Of a stretch of DNA of 64,000 nucleotides, positions 50,603 to 61,683 are shown one piece after another. The stretch lies in NCBI RefSeq assembly GCF_029633865.1, contig NC_079213.1, positions 94,089,058 through 94,153,057 on the forward strand, in the 5' to 3' direction. Origin of the DNA: Lampris incognitus (Eukaryota; Chordata; Actinopteri; Lampriformes; Lampridae). The position numbers and the translations under genes are program-made. Below the pieces are notes generated by a model. That model searched no databases. It was given only the letters and a program-made list of their open reading frames with translations, and was not told the origin of the DNA. Numbering within the stretch: the stretch's first letter is position 1; the number at the start of each line of letters is the position of its first letter.

Positions 50603-51548
50603 AACTTTTTCCGGAACCTTTACCTCTCCCCTCTCTTCGCTGCTCCTCCTTCCCCTCACTGTTATGTACGCTGAGTAGGAAGGAAGTACTTGGCCCACAA
50701 TTTCATTCATCTCATTGGCCTTTCTTTGCCTTGACCTTATAGTCTGGCCTGCTCTTATCGGCACTCCTGTCCTCCATACGGCTATGCACGCTTTTGGAGA
50801 AAGTGCCTCAAACCCTTGATCCCTGTTTCCTTCACAGAGACCATTCGGCTCTCCTTTACTCCTTCCATCTTTCCTTCCTTCTTTCCTTGCTTCTCTCTCT
50901 CTTTCTGTGTCTCACTCTCTCTTTTCACCTATCCCCGTCAGCTGGCTGCCTTTGCCGTAGCCCCTTACTTTTAAAGGAGACAACAACACAGCTTGAAATG
51001 CTCCCACTGGCCACCGACTGACTCCTATAGCTCTCTCCCTCCTGTCCCTTTCTCCTGACCCCTTCTCCTTGTTTCTCCTCTTTCCCCTCTGCACCCTGCT
51101 TTCCCTTCATGTAACTTTAGGGTCTTGTTTTCTTGGAAAACACAACATTCATGGGCGGGGGGGTTGGCGGGGGAGCGTTACAGACATCTGGTAATAAATA
51201 ACCACCCCACCCACCCAACACACACACAGACACACAGACACACACACATGCACGACCCACCACCCCCATACGCCACCCCACAGGAATGACAGAATAGAGT
51301 TTCTTTGTGGAGTGGTGGACATTTCCTGACAATGCATAGAGCAAGGGATGGAGGGAGGGAGCGGGAGGAGGAGGATGAAGGGATAGGAGCAGGGAGGGAT
51401 AGGAGGTGGAAGTTAAAATGGGCTCCCCAGCTGTGTACACAGAGCCTGGTGGAGGCGTGCACAAACAGTCTGTCGTCTCTGTGCTAGAGGAGTGTGGAGA
51501 ACACCAGACCCCAATAGTCTTGCGTGAATCACCCACTTTTCAACCCTG

Positions 51549-51585
<37 letters not shown>

Positions 51586-51660
51586 TCTGTACGTGTGTAC
51601 GTCTGTACGTGTGTACGTGTGTACGTGCACGCGTGCATGCTGAGTGTGTTTGTGTGTGTC
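50603..51660. other. Fibrillin intron 5 spacer
   Basis: C/T-rich and TG/CA-rich sequence, including a TG repeat at 51551-51582 that grades into ACGTGTGT-type repeats to about 51640. Frames here are low-complexity. Confidence 0.5.
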
Positions 51661-51784
51661 CCAGAAAGTTGAATCGGTTCACCTGGACACATTAAAGTGG
51701 GCAAAATGTTTCATCACTCATCTTAAATAGCTTGGTCAGTCTCAGCTGACTGCGGTTATCCCCAACCTTAAAAAACAGTCCAGG

Positions 51785-52223
51785 GGGCGTCCGGGTAGCA
51801 TGGCGGTCTATTCCATTGCCTACCAACATGGGGATCACAGGTTCGAATCCCTGTGTTACCTCTGGCTTGGTCAGGCATCCCTACAGACACAATTGGCCGT
51901 GGGAAGCCGGATATGGGTATATGTCCTGGTCGCTGCACTAGCGCCTCCTCTGGTTGGTTGGGGAGCCTGTTGTAGGGGGGAGGGGGAACTGGGGGGAATA
52001 GTGTGATTCTCCCATGCGCTATGCCCCCCTGGTGAAACTCCTCACTGTCAGGTGAAAAGAATTGGCTGGCGACTCCACATGTATTGGAGGGGGCATGTGG
52101 TAGTCTGCAGCCCTCGCCCGGATCGGCAGAGGGGGTGGAGCAGCGACCGGGACGGCTCGGAAGAGTGGGGTAATTGGCCAAGTGCAATTGGGGTGAAAAA
52201 GGGGGAAAAATCCCCCCAAAAAA
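51785..52223 (+). mobile_element. Long tRNA-headed SINE, copy N, nested in Penelope-like element
   Basis: Full-length plus-strand copy. It lacks about a dozen bases of the body found in other copies, after the word CAATTGGCCGTG. It splits the 3' region of the Penelope-like remnant and is therefore younger. Confidence 0.92.
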
Positions 52224-52413
52224 GAAGAAAAGTACATTGCATTGCAACCAAAACCGGCAGTCTGTTTCATATGCAAATACCATGACCATTAACTAGAGTT
52301 ACAATGGCCATGTGTACTGTTCACAGAGGATTGGGGAATAGCTGCCATCACAGTGTTGTAAGATGGTGACCGATGTACTCTTAGTGCCCCCCCCCCCCCC
52401 GGTTCAGGGATGG

Positions 52414-52626
52414 TCATTCCCTCTTCACATAGATGGCTTCTTTGACTCCCTGTTCAAACCAGCGTTCCTCCCTATCAAGGATGTGCACATCCTCAACCGT
52501 GAAAGAGTGGCCACCGGCCTGCAGATGGGTATAGACTGCAGAGCCCTGGCCTGACATGTTAGCTCTCCTGTGTTGTGCCATCCTCTTCGCCAGCGTCTGT
52601 GTGTGTGCGTTTGAATGTGGTGCCAA
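52414..52626 (-). pseudogene. GIY-YIG endonuclease remnant of a Penelope-like element
   Basis: The frame of about 70 codons reads LAKRMAQHRRANMSGQGSAVY, then HLQAGGHSF, EDVHILDREERWFEQGVKEAIYVKRE. This is the middle and end of a GIY-YIG nuclease domain as carried at the C-terminus of Penelope-like retroelements; the arginine of KRMAQHR and the glutamate of GVKEAIYV match family-conserved positions. The GIY and YIG strands themselves are missing or beyond the 5' break. Alternative: another retroelement with a GIY-YIG domain, less likely. Confidence 0.75.
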
Positions 52627-53268
52627 TCAACCTGATCCCCGCCATCGGCTCCAGCTCTGGACTCAATTAATATTTCACTCAGCCACCCCACCCTCCTCAC
52701 CCCCGATTTTGGAAGAGATTGTAGAATTCTTTGTATTCCTCCATCCATCCACTTCTTTTAGTCAGCCCGACCGCTAGCCTGATGCATAAGTGGATTCCCA
52801 CAAAACAACTGTGGTTCAACGTCAGGACAGAGACCCCCCCCCCAAGTCTGCTCCACACTGGGTGAAAGCTCAAAGCTTTATCTTGAGTCGCTCTGCGTCT
52901 GTCTGGTATGTCATTGTGATCCGCCAAGAAGAAACTCAAACTGTAACCATGCCTGTCTTCAAAGATGTCACACAGCCCAGAGAACTTTCCTATGTTTAAG
53001 GGCCAAGGGACATTTCCCTGTATGAAGCTTAGTGCGAACCGCCCACTCTTACCCCCACTGACTTGCCTATTTGTTGGAGTCAGTGTGGTAGATGGGAATG
53101 GGACAGCTGTGCACCATATGCAGTGCATTGCTGCTTGGATGGTTTGAATGTTAATAGTTATTCCTTGACATTATGAATTAATGTCACTATTGCTTTTCTT
53201 CACAGGGGGATGAACTATCAAACAATAAGTACATATATAAATATATATATATATATTTAAATATATGC

Positions 53269-53277
53269 ACACACACA

Positions 53278-53327
<50 letters not shown>
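53269..53327. repeat. (CA)n microsatellite
   Basis: CA dinucleotides with one TA interruption near 53284, preceded by a short TA-rich run. Confidence 0.97.
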
Positions 53328-53330
<3 letters not shown>

Positions 53331-53650
53331 GAAATGTGCTGCACTTATGCATGTCTTTCCTCTTTTACAAATCGTGCAGCAATGGAGAGAGACCTGATGT
53401 CATTGTTGTTGTTAAATCCTCATAAAAAGTGTGTATCGGAGCCGAAAATGTTGAAGAAGCCCAGGTATGACCTTTTGGTAACCTCACAGCTCTGGATGTA
53501 CATTGTGGTTTGAGGGTTTGTGTAAATGAGGTAATGAACCAGTAGATTTACTATGTGACTGGGAGGCAGGACTGCTGGTTGACTCAAAACTGGAGGTGAG
53601 ACTCGACCAGTAATGGAGAATGGGATGTGTGTGGTGAGACGGGGAAACTG

Positions 53651-53756
<106 letters not shown>

Positions 53757-53856
53757 CTAACTAAGAATGAGTTACAGTGTAGGCTGACAACTTTTCTCTA
53801 TAATCAGTTGCATTTCCCACCCTCTCTGACACTAACACCCCTTCATTACACGACAG

Positions 53857-53860
<4 letters not shown>

Positions 53861-53908
<48 letters not shown>
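53861..53908. repeat. (TG)n microsatellite
   Basis: Uninterrupted TG dinucleotides, about 48 bp, only 105 bp after the previous TG tract. Confidence 0.98.
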
Positions 53909-53909
<1 letters not shown>

Positions 53910-54175
53910 TTGTGTGTCTCGTCTAACACGCAACATTGAATAATGTTGTCAGACCCAATACTGGACATCTTACTGTCCTGTCCAGCTCAAATAAACCAGT
54001 GATTGCAGGGGACATCCGGTGGTCCCAGCCATGGATGTCAGGGCCATGCTGAGGGGCTGGAATAGAAGAAAGTGTGGCTATTTCTCATCTATTGGCATTG
54101 AATGGCGTCCGGCGCAAGATGGGTGAAAGCAAAAGCATTTGCCACGAATGTCTTCATTAATCAAGAACAAAAGTT

Positions 54176-54548
54176 GGGGCAGCACAGTGGCACAGTGGTT
54201 AGCGCTGTCACCTCATAGCAAGAAGGTCCTGGGTTCAAGCCCCTGGGTCGTCCAAACTTGGGGGTCATCTCACATCGTCCTCTGTGTGGAGTTTGCATGT
54301 TCCCCCCGTGTCTGCATGGGTTTCTTCCGGGTGCCCCGGTTTCCTCCCACAGTCCGAAGATATGTAGGTCAGGTGAATCGGCTGTACTAAATTGTCCCTA
54401 GATGTGCATGTGTTGGCCCTGTGATGGACTGGCGGCCTGTCCAGGGTTTCTCCCCGCCTGCCCCCCCCCCCCAATGTCTGCTGGGATAGGCTCCAGCGTC
54501 CCACGACCCCAATCGGGATAAGCAGCTTGGATAATGGATGGATGGATG
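54176..54548 (+). mobile_element. tRNA-headed SINE, third type
   Basis: The head (GGGGCAGCACAGTGGCACAG, B box GGGTTCAAGCCC) is tRNA-like. The body holds GTGTGGAGTTTGCATGTT, CGGTTTCCTCCCACAGTCC and GGATAGGCTCCAGCGTCCC, and the tail is (ATGG)n. I recognise this as a repeat widespread in fish genomes. A C run (54463-54472) interrupts it. A truncated tail of the same type is at 6536-6612. Confidence 0.85.
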
Positions 54549-55607
54549 ACTTTGAATGAGAGTGGACAGAACACGGCTGGACAGAAACAGTCCCCATGGT
54601 GAAAGGGTGGGACCCACCAGCAGACAAAGTTTCTTCTCTGTGTCAGGGCAGCCTATTTTCTATGACATATCACTGTTGCCTTTATTGACAATCCCTGCTT
54701 GTTCCACAGTGAGCCACCAATAAACAGAAACATGGAAAGACATAATCATAATTTGGACCCGTTTTTTTGGGGGGGGGGGTTGTTTCTATGAGCAGAAAAG
54801 GCCTGTTACTGTCCTTGACCTGGGATAAGCCCTATCCCCAGACCAACAACTGTCTAACAACAGCAGAGAGGCACGCAGACAGACTGAGAGTCATTTGAAA
54901 TTTGGCAGCTCTATGTTTTAATCCATGTTTGGGTAAAAGTGTAACAAGTTAGCTTTGTACAAATAATGAGTCCACTGCCTCACTCGAAAGTTATGTTCAA
55001 TTAAACTATGTGCTTTTAATGACATCGTCATATTATTTTTTATGTGTAATTTGGAAAGTTGCAATATGCATGCTGCCTTTTTAGAGTCCACTTTTCATGT
55101 GGGCACTAAATTTTGATGATCTGTCTCATAAACATAAGCAAAGAACATTTTTTCAGAAGTGCCTCTGCCATATTTAGACTTTGTCTTGTTCAAATCAGTA
55201 TTTGAGCGGTCTCTTGGGGTAGTAGAAGCCCAACTCTGATCATGCCTGAAGGAAAAGCTGTTGATTTATCTCACACTACAGTGAAAGAGAAGACTATGGA
55301 AAGTGAACATGCATGTTCCCTGTGTAGTGGTTGTTGATGGCCACTGGAGTCCATTTGGAGACAGGAGACTGGAACTGGGTGGTGTTTTTTTTTTGTTGGT
55401 CTGGCTGTGTCTGCATTCAATAATAGTCAGTGTTTTTGCTGTACTGATAGCCATCATTGTGAAAGGAAGTTTCCCGAAACAGAGTAAAATAGCCATTGAA
55501 GTAGAAATAGCTTTTAAAGTACAATGGGAGAGCAATTTTAGAAACAAGCACAGAAAGAATTGCAGCAACTAAATGGTCGCTTAGCTGAAAGGCAGTTGGT
55601 AATGTCC
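54549..55607. other. Fibrillin intron 5 spacer
   Basis: AT-rich, unique-looking. A run of T and G at 54762-54780 is the only low-complexity patch. No exon or mobile element recognised. Confidence 0.5.
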
Positions 55608-56129
55608 TGTTTTGTTCAATGCATTCATGCAATATTACCACTGAACTACAAGAAATATGTCATATACAGGATGTATATGGCAAGATGGTTACTGCTTCTG
55701 GGTTAATGTTATTGTGGTGGGGACATCTGGGTAGCGTAGTGGTCTATTCCATTGCTTACCAACAAGGGGATTACCGGTTCAAATCTCTGTGTTACCTCCG
55801 GCTTGGTCAGGCGTCCCCACATACACAATTGGCCGTGTCTGCGAGTGGGAAGCTGGATGTGTGTATGTGTCCTGGTCACTGTACTAGCACCTCCACTGGT
55901 CGGTTGGGGTGCCTGTTCGGGGAGGAGGGGGAATTGGGGGAATAGCGGCATCCTCCCATGTGCTATGTCCCCCAGGGGAAACTCCTCACTGTCAGGTGAA
56001 AAGAAGCGGCTGGCGACTCCATGTGTATCGGAGGAAGCATGTGGTAGTCTGCAGCCCTCCCTGGCTAAGCAGAGAGGGTGGAGCAACAACTGGGTCTAAT
56101 GCTGTTATTTCTGACCTATAGACATAACA
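55608..56129 (+). repeat. 5' LTR of retrotransposon 2, split by SINE O
   Basis: LTR sequence runs 55608-55719, then SINE O, then about 56094-56129, ending GACATAACA. Next comes AATTGGCAACAAGATTTCGG, the likely primer-binding region. Confidence 0.75.
55720..56093 (+). mobile_element. Long tRNA-headed SINE, copy O, 3' truncated, in an LTR
   Basis: The head and body are intact but the copy stops after GTGGAGCAACAACTGGG, lacking the last 70 bp and the purine tail. No clear target duplication, so a later deletion may have removed the 3' end. Confidence 0.88.
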
Positions 56130-56175
56130 AAATTGGCAACAAGATTTCGGATCCCGTAAAAATCCTTTCACCGAG

Positions 56176-56890
56176 ATGATGGCTGCAAACGTGCCTTTTA
56201 CGAGTTTTTTTCTCCTGTGTCCCGGTGAGCCTACTTTACCTTTTAAAACATGGCTGCAAATCTTTGGGAATTATGTACTGGTCATTGATGCAATTGTTGA
56301 CACTTGGTTAGTTGCAAGAAAAAGAGCTGTCTTGCTACACCATCTTGGTTCAAAGGGACAAAGGTTCTTCTATTCACCTCCCAACACAGGTGCTACTTGC
56401 AATACTGCTGTGAATGCATTGAAGGTGTACTTTACGCCAAAGGCTAATGTAGTAGCAGGATGTCATGCTTTCCGAAAATTATCCCAAGCACCACATGAGA
56501 AGTCTACAGTACGTGGCAGCCCTTCATGAACTTGTTGCAACTTGTGATTTTGGCGAATGTACGGAGGAAATGTTACGTGACCAGCTCATAGAAAATGTGT
56601 GCAATCCATGAATATGTGAGAGACTGTTGCTTGACCCTGAACTTAGACTTGAGAGAGTTTTGACTTTGGCTACTCAAACTGAATCTACTGCAGATCAAGC
56701 AAAGGCCATTACAGACACACATGCCGCTCCAGTACAGGCTGTGCTGCATACATACAAACAAAAAAGGAGAGGGAAACAGGCAAATGCAGCAAGTACCACT
56801 GCTCCTGCTGTGAAGAGAAAAACATGTTATCGCTGTGGATCACAGGCGCACTTAGCCAATGCAACGAACTGTACAATGTAAAAAGATTGA
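56176..56890 (+). pseudogene. Gag-like and zinc-knuckle remnant, retrotransposon 2
   Basis: From ATG 56176, 117 codons are open: FKTWLQIFGNYVLVI and LLHHLGSKGQRFFYS align with the gag of retrotransposon 1. A frameshift near 56500 follows; then LRLERVLTLATQTESTADQAKA and a zinc knuckle CYRCGSQAHLANATNC at about 56825-56875. A stop at 56879 ends the frame. Confidence 0.82.
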
Positions 56891-57017
56891 TCACTTTTCC
56901 AAAGTGTGTCAGTTCACACAATCCCACACACGAGAAGAGCTTGAAGCTGAACTGCCAGAAGACACAGTACTATAATCAGAATATGCTGCATGTGCAACCA
57001 ATAAAATCACATGTACT

Positions 57018-57635
57018 GTGGAGATTGCAGCTCCAGACTCACAGCCCTGCACGGTGGACCTGGTTTTTGACACAGTGTCTTCTGTCTCCATCTTGCCTCA
57101 TAGCATCTACATGCACTATTTCACCCACATTCCCCTGATGCAGCCCAAAGTCAGGCTTGTAACTTACTGTAAAACACACATCCCTGTCCTTGGATGCTTG
57201 TCCATGAATATGTCTCTATATGGCCGCCCAGCTCTGGGTACCTTCTTCATTGTGGACAATGGGAATCCACTGTTAGAGAGGGACCTAATGACAGTACTAC
57301 ATGTGCATATTTTACACAACAGGGTTTTACCTCCTGACACTACCTCTGCCCCTTCTCCTCCTGCACCAGTGCTAGAGTGTGCTGCTACACCTAGCTCTGC
57401 TTTCGGCCGTGCAAAGAACTTTGTTCATTGTGTGAAAATCGATGATACCGTCACACCAGTGTGCCAAAAACTCCGTCGCCTGCCACTGTCTGTCAGAAAT
57501 GAGGTGTCAAAGGAAATGAGTCATCTGCTCGCAGCTGGTATAATTGAATGCATTGATGCTTCGTGGTTGTTATGTATGGGTGTTATCAAATGTTGTCACT
57601 CGGGAAAAGTTGGGCAAACTTCGTATGTGTGTTGA
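57018..57635 (+). pseudogene. Protease and start of reverse transcriptase, retrotransposon 2
   Basis: This 205-codon frame holds an aspartic protease in which the expected DTGS active-site word reads DTVS (FDTVSSVSILP, about residues 17-27). That loses the active-site glycine. After NPLLERDLMTVL a linker leads to the reverse transcriptase N-terminus (VCQKLRRLPLSVRNEVSKEMSHLLAAGIIE). A frameshift near 57570 ends the frame. Confidence 0.85.
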
Positions 57636-58770
57636 TTTGTGTGAGCCCAATAAAGCAGTCATTGTGGATGCCTTTCCATTGCCCATTGCCCCATATGGAT
57701 GAACGACTGTCCACCTTCAAAGGTTCCACTGTCTTCTCTACAATTGACCTGACTAGCGCCTATGACTAAGTGCCTCTGCATGAAAACAGCCACAGCCTAG
57801 CAGCATTCATCACCCGTGACAGACTGTTCCGTTTCTGCCGTGTAACGTGTGGACTGGCTTCAGCACCTGCTGCATTCCAGAAAATGATGAGCATCATTCT
57901 TGCTGACCTGCCAGGGTTAGAGAACTCCTTGGAATCATGGCCAATCCATGGCCATGATTTGCCTGCTCACAACAAGGCCCTTAAAGCTGTCTTACATCAT
58001 CTTCTGAAATCTGCCGGCCTGCACCTTAATGAAGAGTAGTGCTATTTCCGCCAGCCTAGCCTGCCTTTTCTAGTGTATAATGTCTCAGCTTATGGCCTCC
58101 TTTCTGACACAGCATGCATACAGGCCATTGCCAATGTACCTGCATCAACTGATGCTTCTACTCTGTGCTCCTTCCTCGGACTGCTTTCATGGTACTCCAA
58201 GTTCCTGCCAAACCATGCTACTGTGGTGGAACCTTTGCGCGCATGTCTGAGACTGACCGACAGTGCCTTCAGGTGAACAGATGAGGCACAGGCTAGTTTT
58301 GAAGCAGTAAAGAAAATGCTGGTGGATAGCCAGGCCTTGGCATTGTTTGACACCACACTGCATACCATAGTGTCCACGGATGCGTCAGACTATGGGTTGG
58401 TGGCGTATTGTCACAAGTGGGCCCAGACAAGGTTGAAAGGACTGTGGCGCTTGCATCTCAAACCCTGTCTGCTGAGTGTAAATATGCTACAGTGGAAAAA
58501 GAGGCCCTAGCTTGTGTATGGGATGTTGAAAGGTGGTGTACTTACCTGTGGGGCCACTGCTTCACCCTACGGATGGATCACCAATCACTGACAATCCTGC
58601 TGACCACAAAAGGTGTCAGGCGTGCTGGTCTACGCATGTCAAGATCGCCTGCTCGTCTCATGTCCTTCAAATATGGCATCATCTACCATCCAGGTTCTGA
58701 AAATGCTCCAGCCAACTATATGTCCCGCTTACCCTTACCTTCTGCTTCATCGGCTGATGGTACCGCTATT
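57636..58770 (+). pseudogene. Reverse transcriptase and RNase H remnant, retrotransposon 2
   Basis: Reverse transcriptase motifs: FSTIDLTSAYD at about 57736-57768, directly followed by a TAA stop (57767-57769), then RFCRVTCGLASAPAAFQKMM (57838-57890). The catalytic word, normally YLDD or YVDD before HGHD, reads SLES here (about 57930), so the metal-binding aspartates are lost. RNase H follows: STDASDYGLVA (58375), then LRMDHQSLTILLTTKG (58567) and YHPGSENAPANYMSRLPL (58685). Several stops and frameshifts. Confidence 0.85.
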
Positions 58771-59039
58771 CCTTCGTAGGTTGACAACAGTGACAGAGTT
58801 TGTTGCTCTCCTCTCTACTGCTCATAAGACATTGTCTGCCACTGATCTTGACTCTGCTTGTGCAACTTGCCCTGAGCTTACAAAACTGTGCTCAGATCAC
58901 ACATAGCTGGCCTCCTTCACCTCAAAGTCTCGATCCTGAACTGCTGCCATTCTACCAGCTCTGTTGGAACTGTCTGTCAAAGACAATTTCATTCTTCATG
59001 GCTCTCGGCTGAGTGTACCCATTATCCTCTGCCCTGTCC

Positions 59040-59850
59040 TGATTTCCATTGCACATTAGTCTCATCTGGGGGTGGTGCGGACAAAGCAACGACTCCCTGA
59101 CCTCTACTGGTGAGCTTAGATGGATGCTCAGGTGCTCAGTGCCATCTGCTCCTGTCATTGGTGCCAGTTGAATGACAAAACTGCCAAGCCACACCCAGTT
59201 CCACTACAACCAGTGTCTCTTCCAGATGGGCCATGGCAGAAGGTTGCCATGGACATCATTGGGCCATTTGATACAGCTGCTTCAGACTGCAGATAACAGC
59301 TATACAATCACCCTGACTGACTACTATAGCAAATGGCCTGTGGTTGCCTTTACGCAGAACATTTTTACTGACACTGTGATTGTGTTCCTGTCATCTGTGT
59401 TCAGACAGCATGGTGACCAGCTGAGCATCCTGTTCACCTCTGCACCCTTTGCTGCCTTCCTGGAGAAAAGACAAATCTTCCATAATCGCTCCTCTCTCTA
59501 CTATCCCACGGCCAGTGGAGCTATAGAAAGATTTAACAAGGTGCTCAAACAAACCTTACAGTTGGCCATTCAGCAATACCAGCCATGGAAATCAACCGTA
59601 ACTGACTTTTTGCAAGTCTATCATACTACACCCCACGCCAAAACTGGTTCTTCACCCTTTAAACTGCTCCATGGACGACTGATGTGCACAACGCTGACTC
59701 CAACATCCTCACTGACGAACATGGACATTCGCCACAGGGTCAGCCAACGCCAGCACAACAATGAAGGTGTATACGGATGCCAAATGAGGTGCTCAGTCTC
59801 CTTGCTTCCAAAAAGGGGAAAGAAACCTGTTACATGTCCCTAAAGGACAC
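59040..59850 (+). pseudogene. Integrase remnant, retrotransposon 2
   Basis: The zinc-binding end is mostly lost. The core begins WQKVAMDIIGPFDTAASD near 59238, changes frame, and continues ITLTDYYSKWPVVAFTQN near 59310. The region around the catalytic Glu reads YYPTASGAIERFNKVLKQTL at 59500. The end HTTPHAKTGSSPFKLLHGR is typical of gypsy integrases. It is inactive because of frameshifts. Confidence 0.83.
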
Positions 59851-59859
59851 AGGAAGTTC

Positions 59860-60460
59860 AGTGAACCTCTAACAATAAGTGAGAAGGTTGGTGAAGGCAC
59901 ATACATAATGAGTAATGGTAAAACCCGGAATGCCTCCCACCTTACTGCATTCCCTGACACCATAGCTACTACACACATGCACGCAAATGAGGACACTAGG
60001 CCACCTAACTTCATTTGCACACCAAGGCCCATGCGAGATACTTGCCAGACTAGCTGCCTGAAGGACTATATTACTTGATTTTTACATGCAGTTACACTGT
60101 AGAATGTTTCACACCTGTGATTTTTGTGTGTTTGTACTTAAGTGACCTCATGACTGTTGAGTTGATTAATATTGGGTTGTACTGGAGGTTAACTGTTGAT
60201 GTACTGTTTCATTCAGATTTCAGGGTTTGGTTGTTCTTTATGTCCATCTTGCTGTTATGTCAGGCCCAAATGATCTGTTGATTGCCTGGACCAATAATAA
60301 GCTGATTAATGTGATTTTACCATGCTTGACTGTATTGGTAATGGAGTAAAGTGGTAATAGTGTTGGATGATCCTTTTACCAAAGGATTACACAATTCCAT
60401 GCATATAGTATGCTGGTGTGATGTATAAGACAGCTGCTTCTTTTCTAAAAAGGGATAAAA
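59860..60460. other. 3' untranslated part of retrotransposon 2
   Basis: Decayed end of the polyprotein and non-coding sequence leading to a purine-rich run (AAAAAGGGATAAAA, 60447-60460) before the 3' LTR. No envelope-like gene was seen. Confidence 0.6.
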
Positions 60461-60609
60461 TGTTGTTTTCAATTCATTATTGCAATACTACTATTGAATT
60501 ACAGGAAGTGTGTATAATATACAAGATGTATATGACAGATGGTTACCACTTCTGGGTTAATGTTACCGTGTTGGGATGGTGCTCTGCTGAATAAAATGTT
60601 TCTTATACT
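60461..60609 (+). repeat. 3' LTR of retrotransposon 2, truncated by SINE P
   Basis: Colinear with the 5' LTR for about 150 bp, then cut by SINE P. The LTR end (GACATAACA) is not found after the SINE, so the LTR lost its 3' end. Confidence 0.75.
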
Positions 60610-61032
60610 TGGGTCTACTCCGTTGCCTACAACACGGAGATCGCTGGTTTGAATCCCCGTGTTACCTCCGGCTTGGTCGGGCGTCCCTACAGACACAATT
60701 GGCTGTGTCTGTGGGTGGGAAGCCGGATGTGGGTGTGTGTCCTGGTCGCTGCACCAGCGCCTCCTCTGGTCAGTCGGGGCGTTTGTTCAGGGGAGAGGGG
60801 GAACTGGGGGGGAATAGCGTGATCCTCCCATGCGCTACGTCCCCCTGGTGAAACTCCTCACTGTCAGGTGAAAAGAAGCGGCTGGCGACTCCACATGTAT
60901 TGGAGGGGGCATGTGGTAGTCTGCAGCCCTCCCCGGATCGGCAGAGGCGGTGGAGCAGCGACTGGGAACGGCTCAGAAGAGTGGGGTAATTGGCCGGATA
61001 TAATTGGGGAGAAAAATCCAAAAATAAATAAA
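60610..61032 (+). mobile_element. Long tRNA-headed SINE, copy P, 5' truncated
   Basis: Begins at GTCTACTCCGTTGCC, lacking the first 20-25 bp of the head; body intact; tail ends in an AATA repeat instead of G/A runs. Confidence 0.9.
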
Positions 61033-61621
61033 TAAAGGAATAAACCTTGCATTTGTAGAGTTTTCCAACTTGTTCTGGAGGTAAACCCTAGGTGGGTTTC
61101 TCGTTCGCAGCGTGACCTGTTAACATCATGTACTGTATAGGAGTCAGCCAGAGAGCTAGACTAGTGCCAAAAGCCATTTCAAATCACCGTAGATTACTAT
61201 CCACTAAGGACGGCTTATCTTTCTCACGGTCTCTCTGCTTGTATGTATGTTCATTGTGTGCATTTTGTCACGTTCAAGTGGCTGTCTTAGGTGTGGAAGA
61301 AACAAATGGCACAGTGACTCCTTAAAGAGTGATTACAGCTCAGGCAAAAGACAGATTTTAAGCTTGTTGATAATGGCCCTGATAACACTAACAGAGAGGG
61401 CTTCGGTTTGGCCGAGATGAAAATGTAATATACACCAGCGCAGACATGCACACGCACACACATAGAAGCACACACACGTAGAAGCACACACACTAAAACA
61501 AACAAACACACAAATTTGAATCATTTATTTTTCTCCACATTTGGCACAAGGACAAAGGGACACAAACAACATAAAATTCCACAAGACACTAACCACAGAC
61601 ACAGACACAGACACAGACACA

Positions 61622-61683
<62 letters not shown>

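Larger units (their letters stand above)
51665..52640 (-). mobile_element. Penelope-like element 3' end, split by SINE N
   Basis: On the minus strand this contains the end of a Penelope-like open reading frame (GIY-YIG endonuclease, 52640-52400) followed by 3' non-coding sequence. The latter includes the word CAGCTGACTGCGG (at about 51748, plus-strand reading), common in fish elements of this type. SINE N is nested within the 3' part. The reverse transcriptase part is missing. Confidence 0.75.
55608..60609 (+). mobile_element. Ty3/gypsy-type LTR retrotransposon 2, decayed, in intron 5
   Basis: Related but not identical to retrotransposon 1. The 5' LTR starts at TGTTTTGTTCAATGC (55608) and the 3' LTR at TGTTGTTTTCAATTC (60461); both share GATGTATATG and CTTCTGGGTTAATGTTA. 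Internal order is gag, zinc knuckle, protease, reverse transcriptase, RNase H, integrase. Many stops and frameshifts. Same orientation as the fibrillin gene. Confidence 0.88.
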
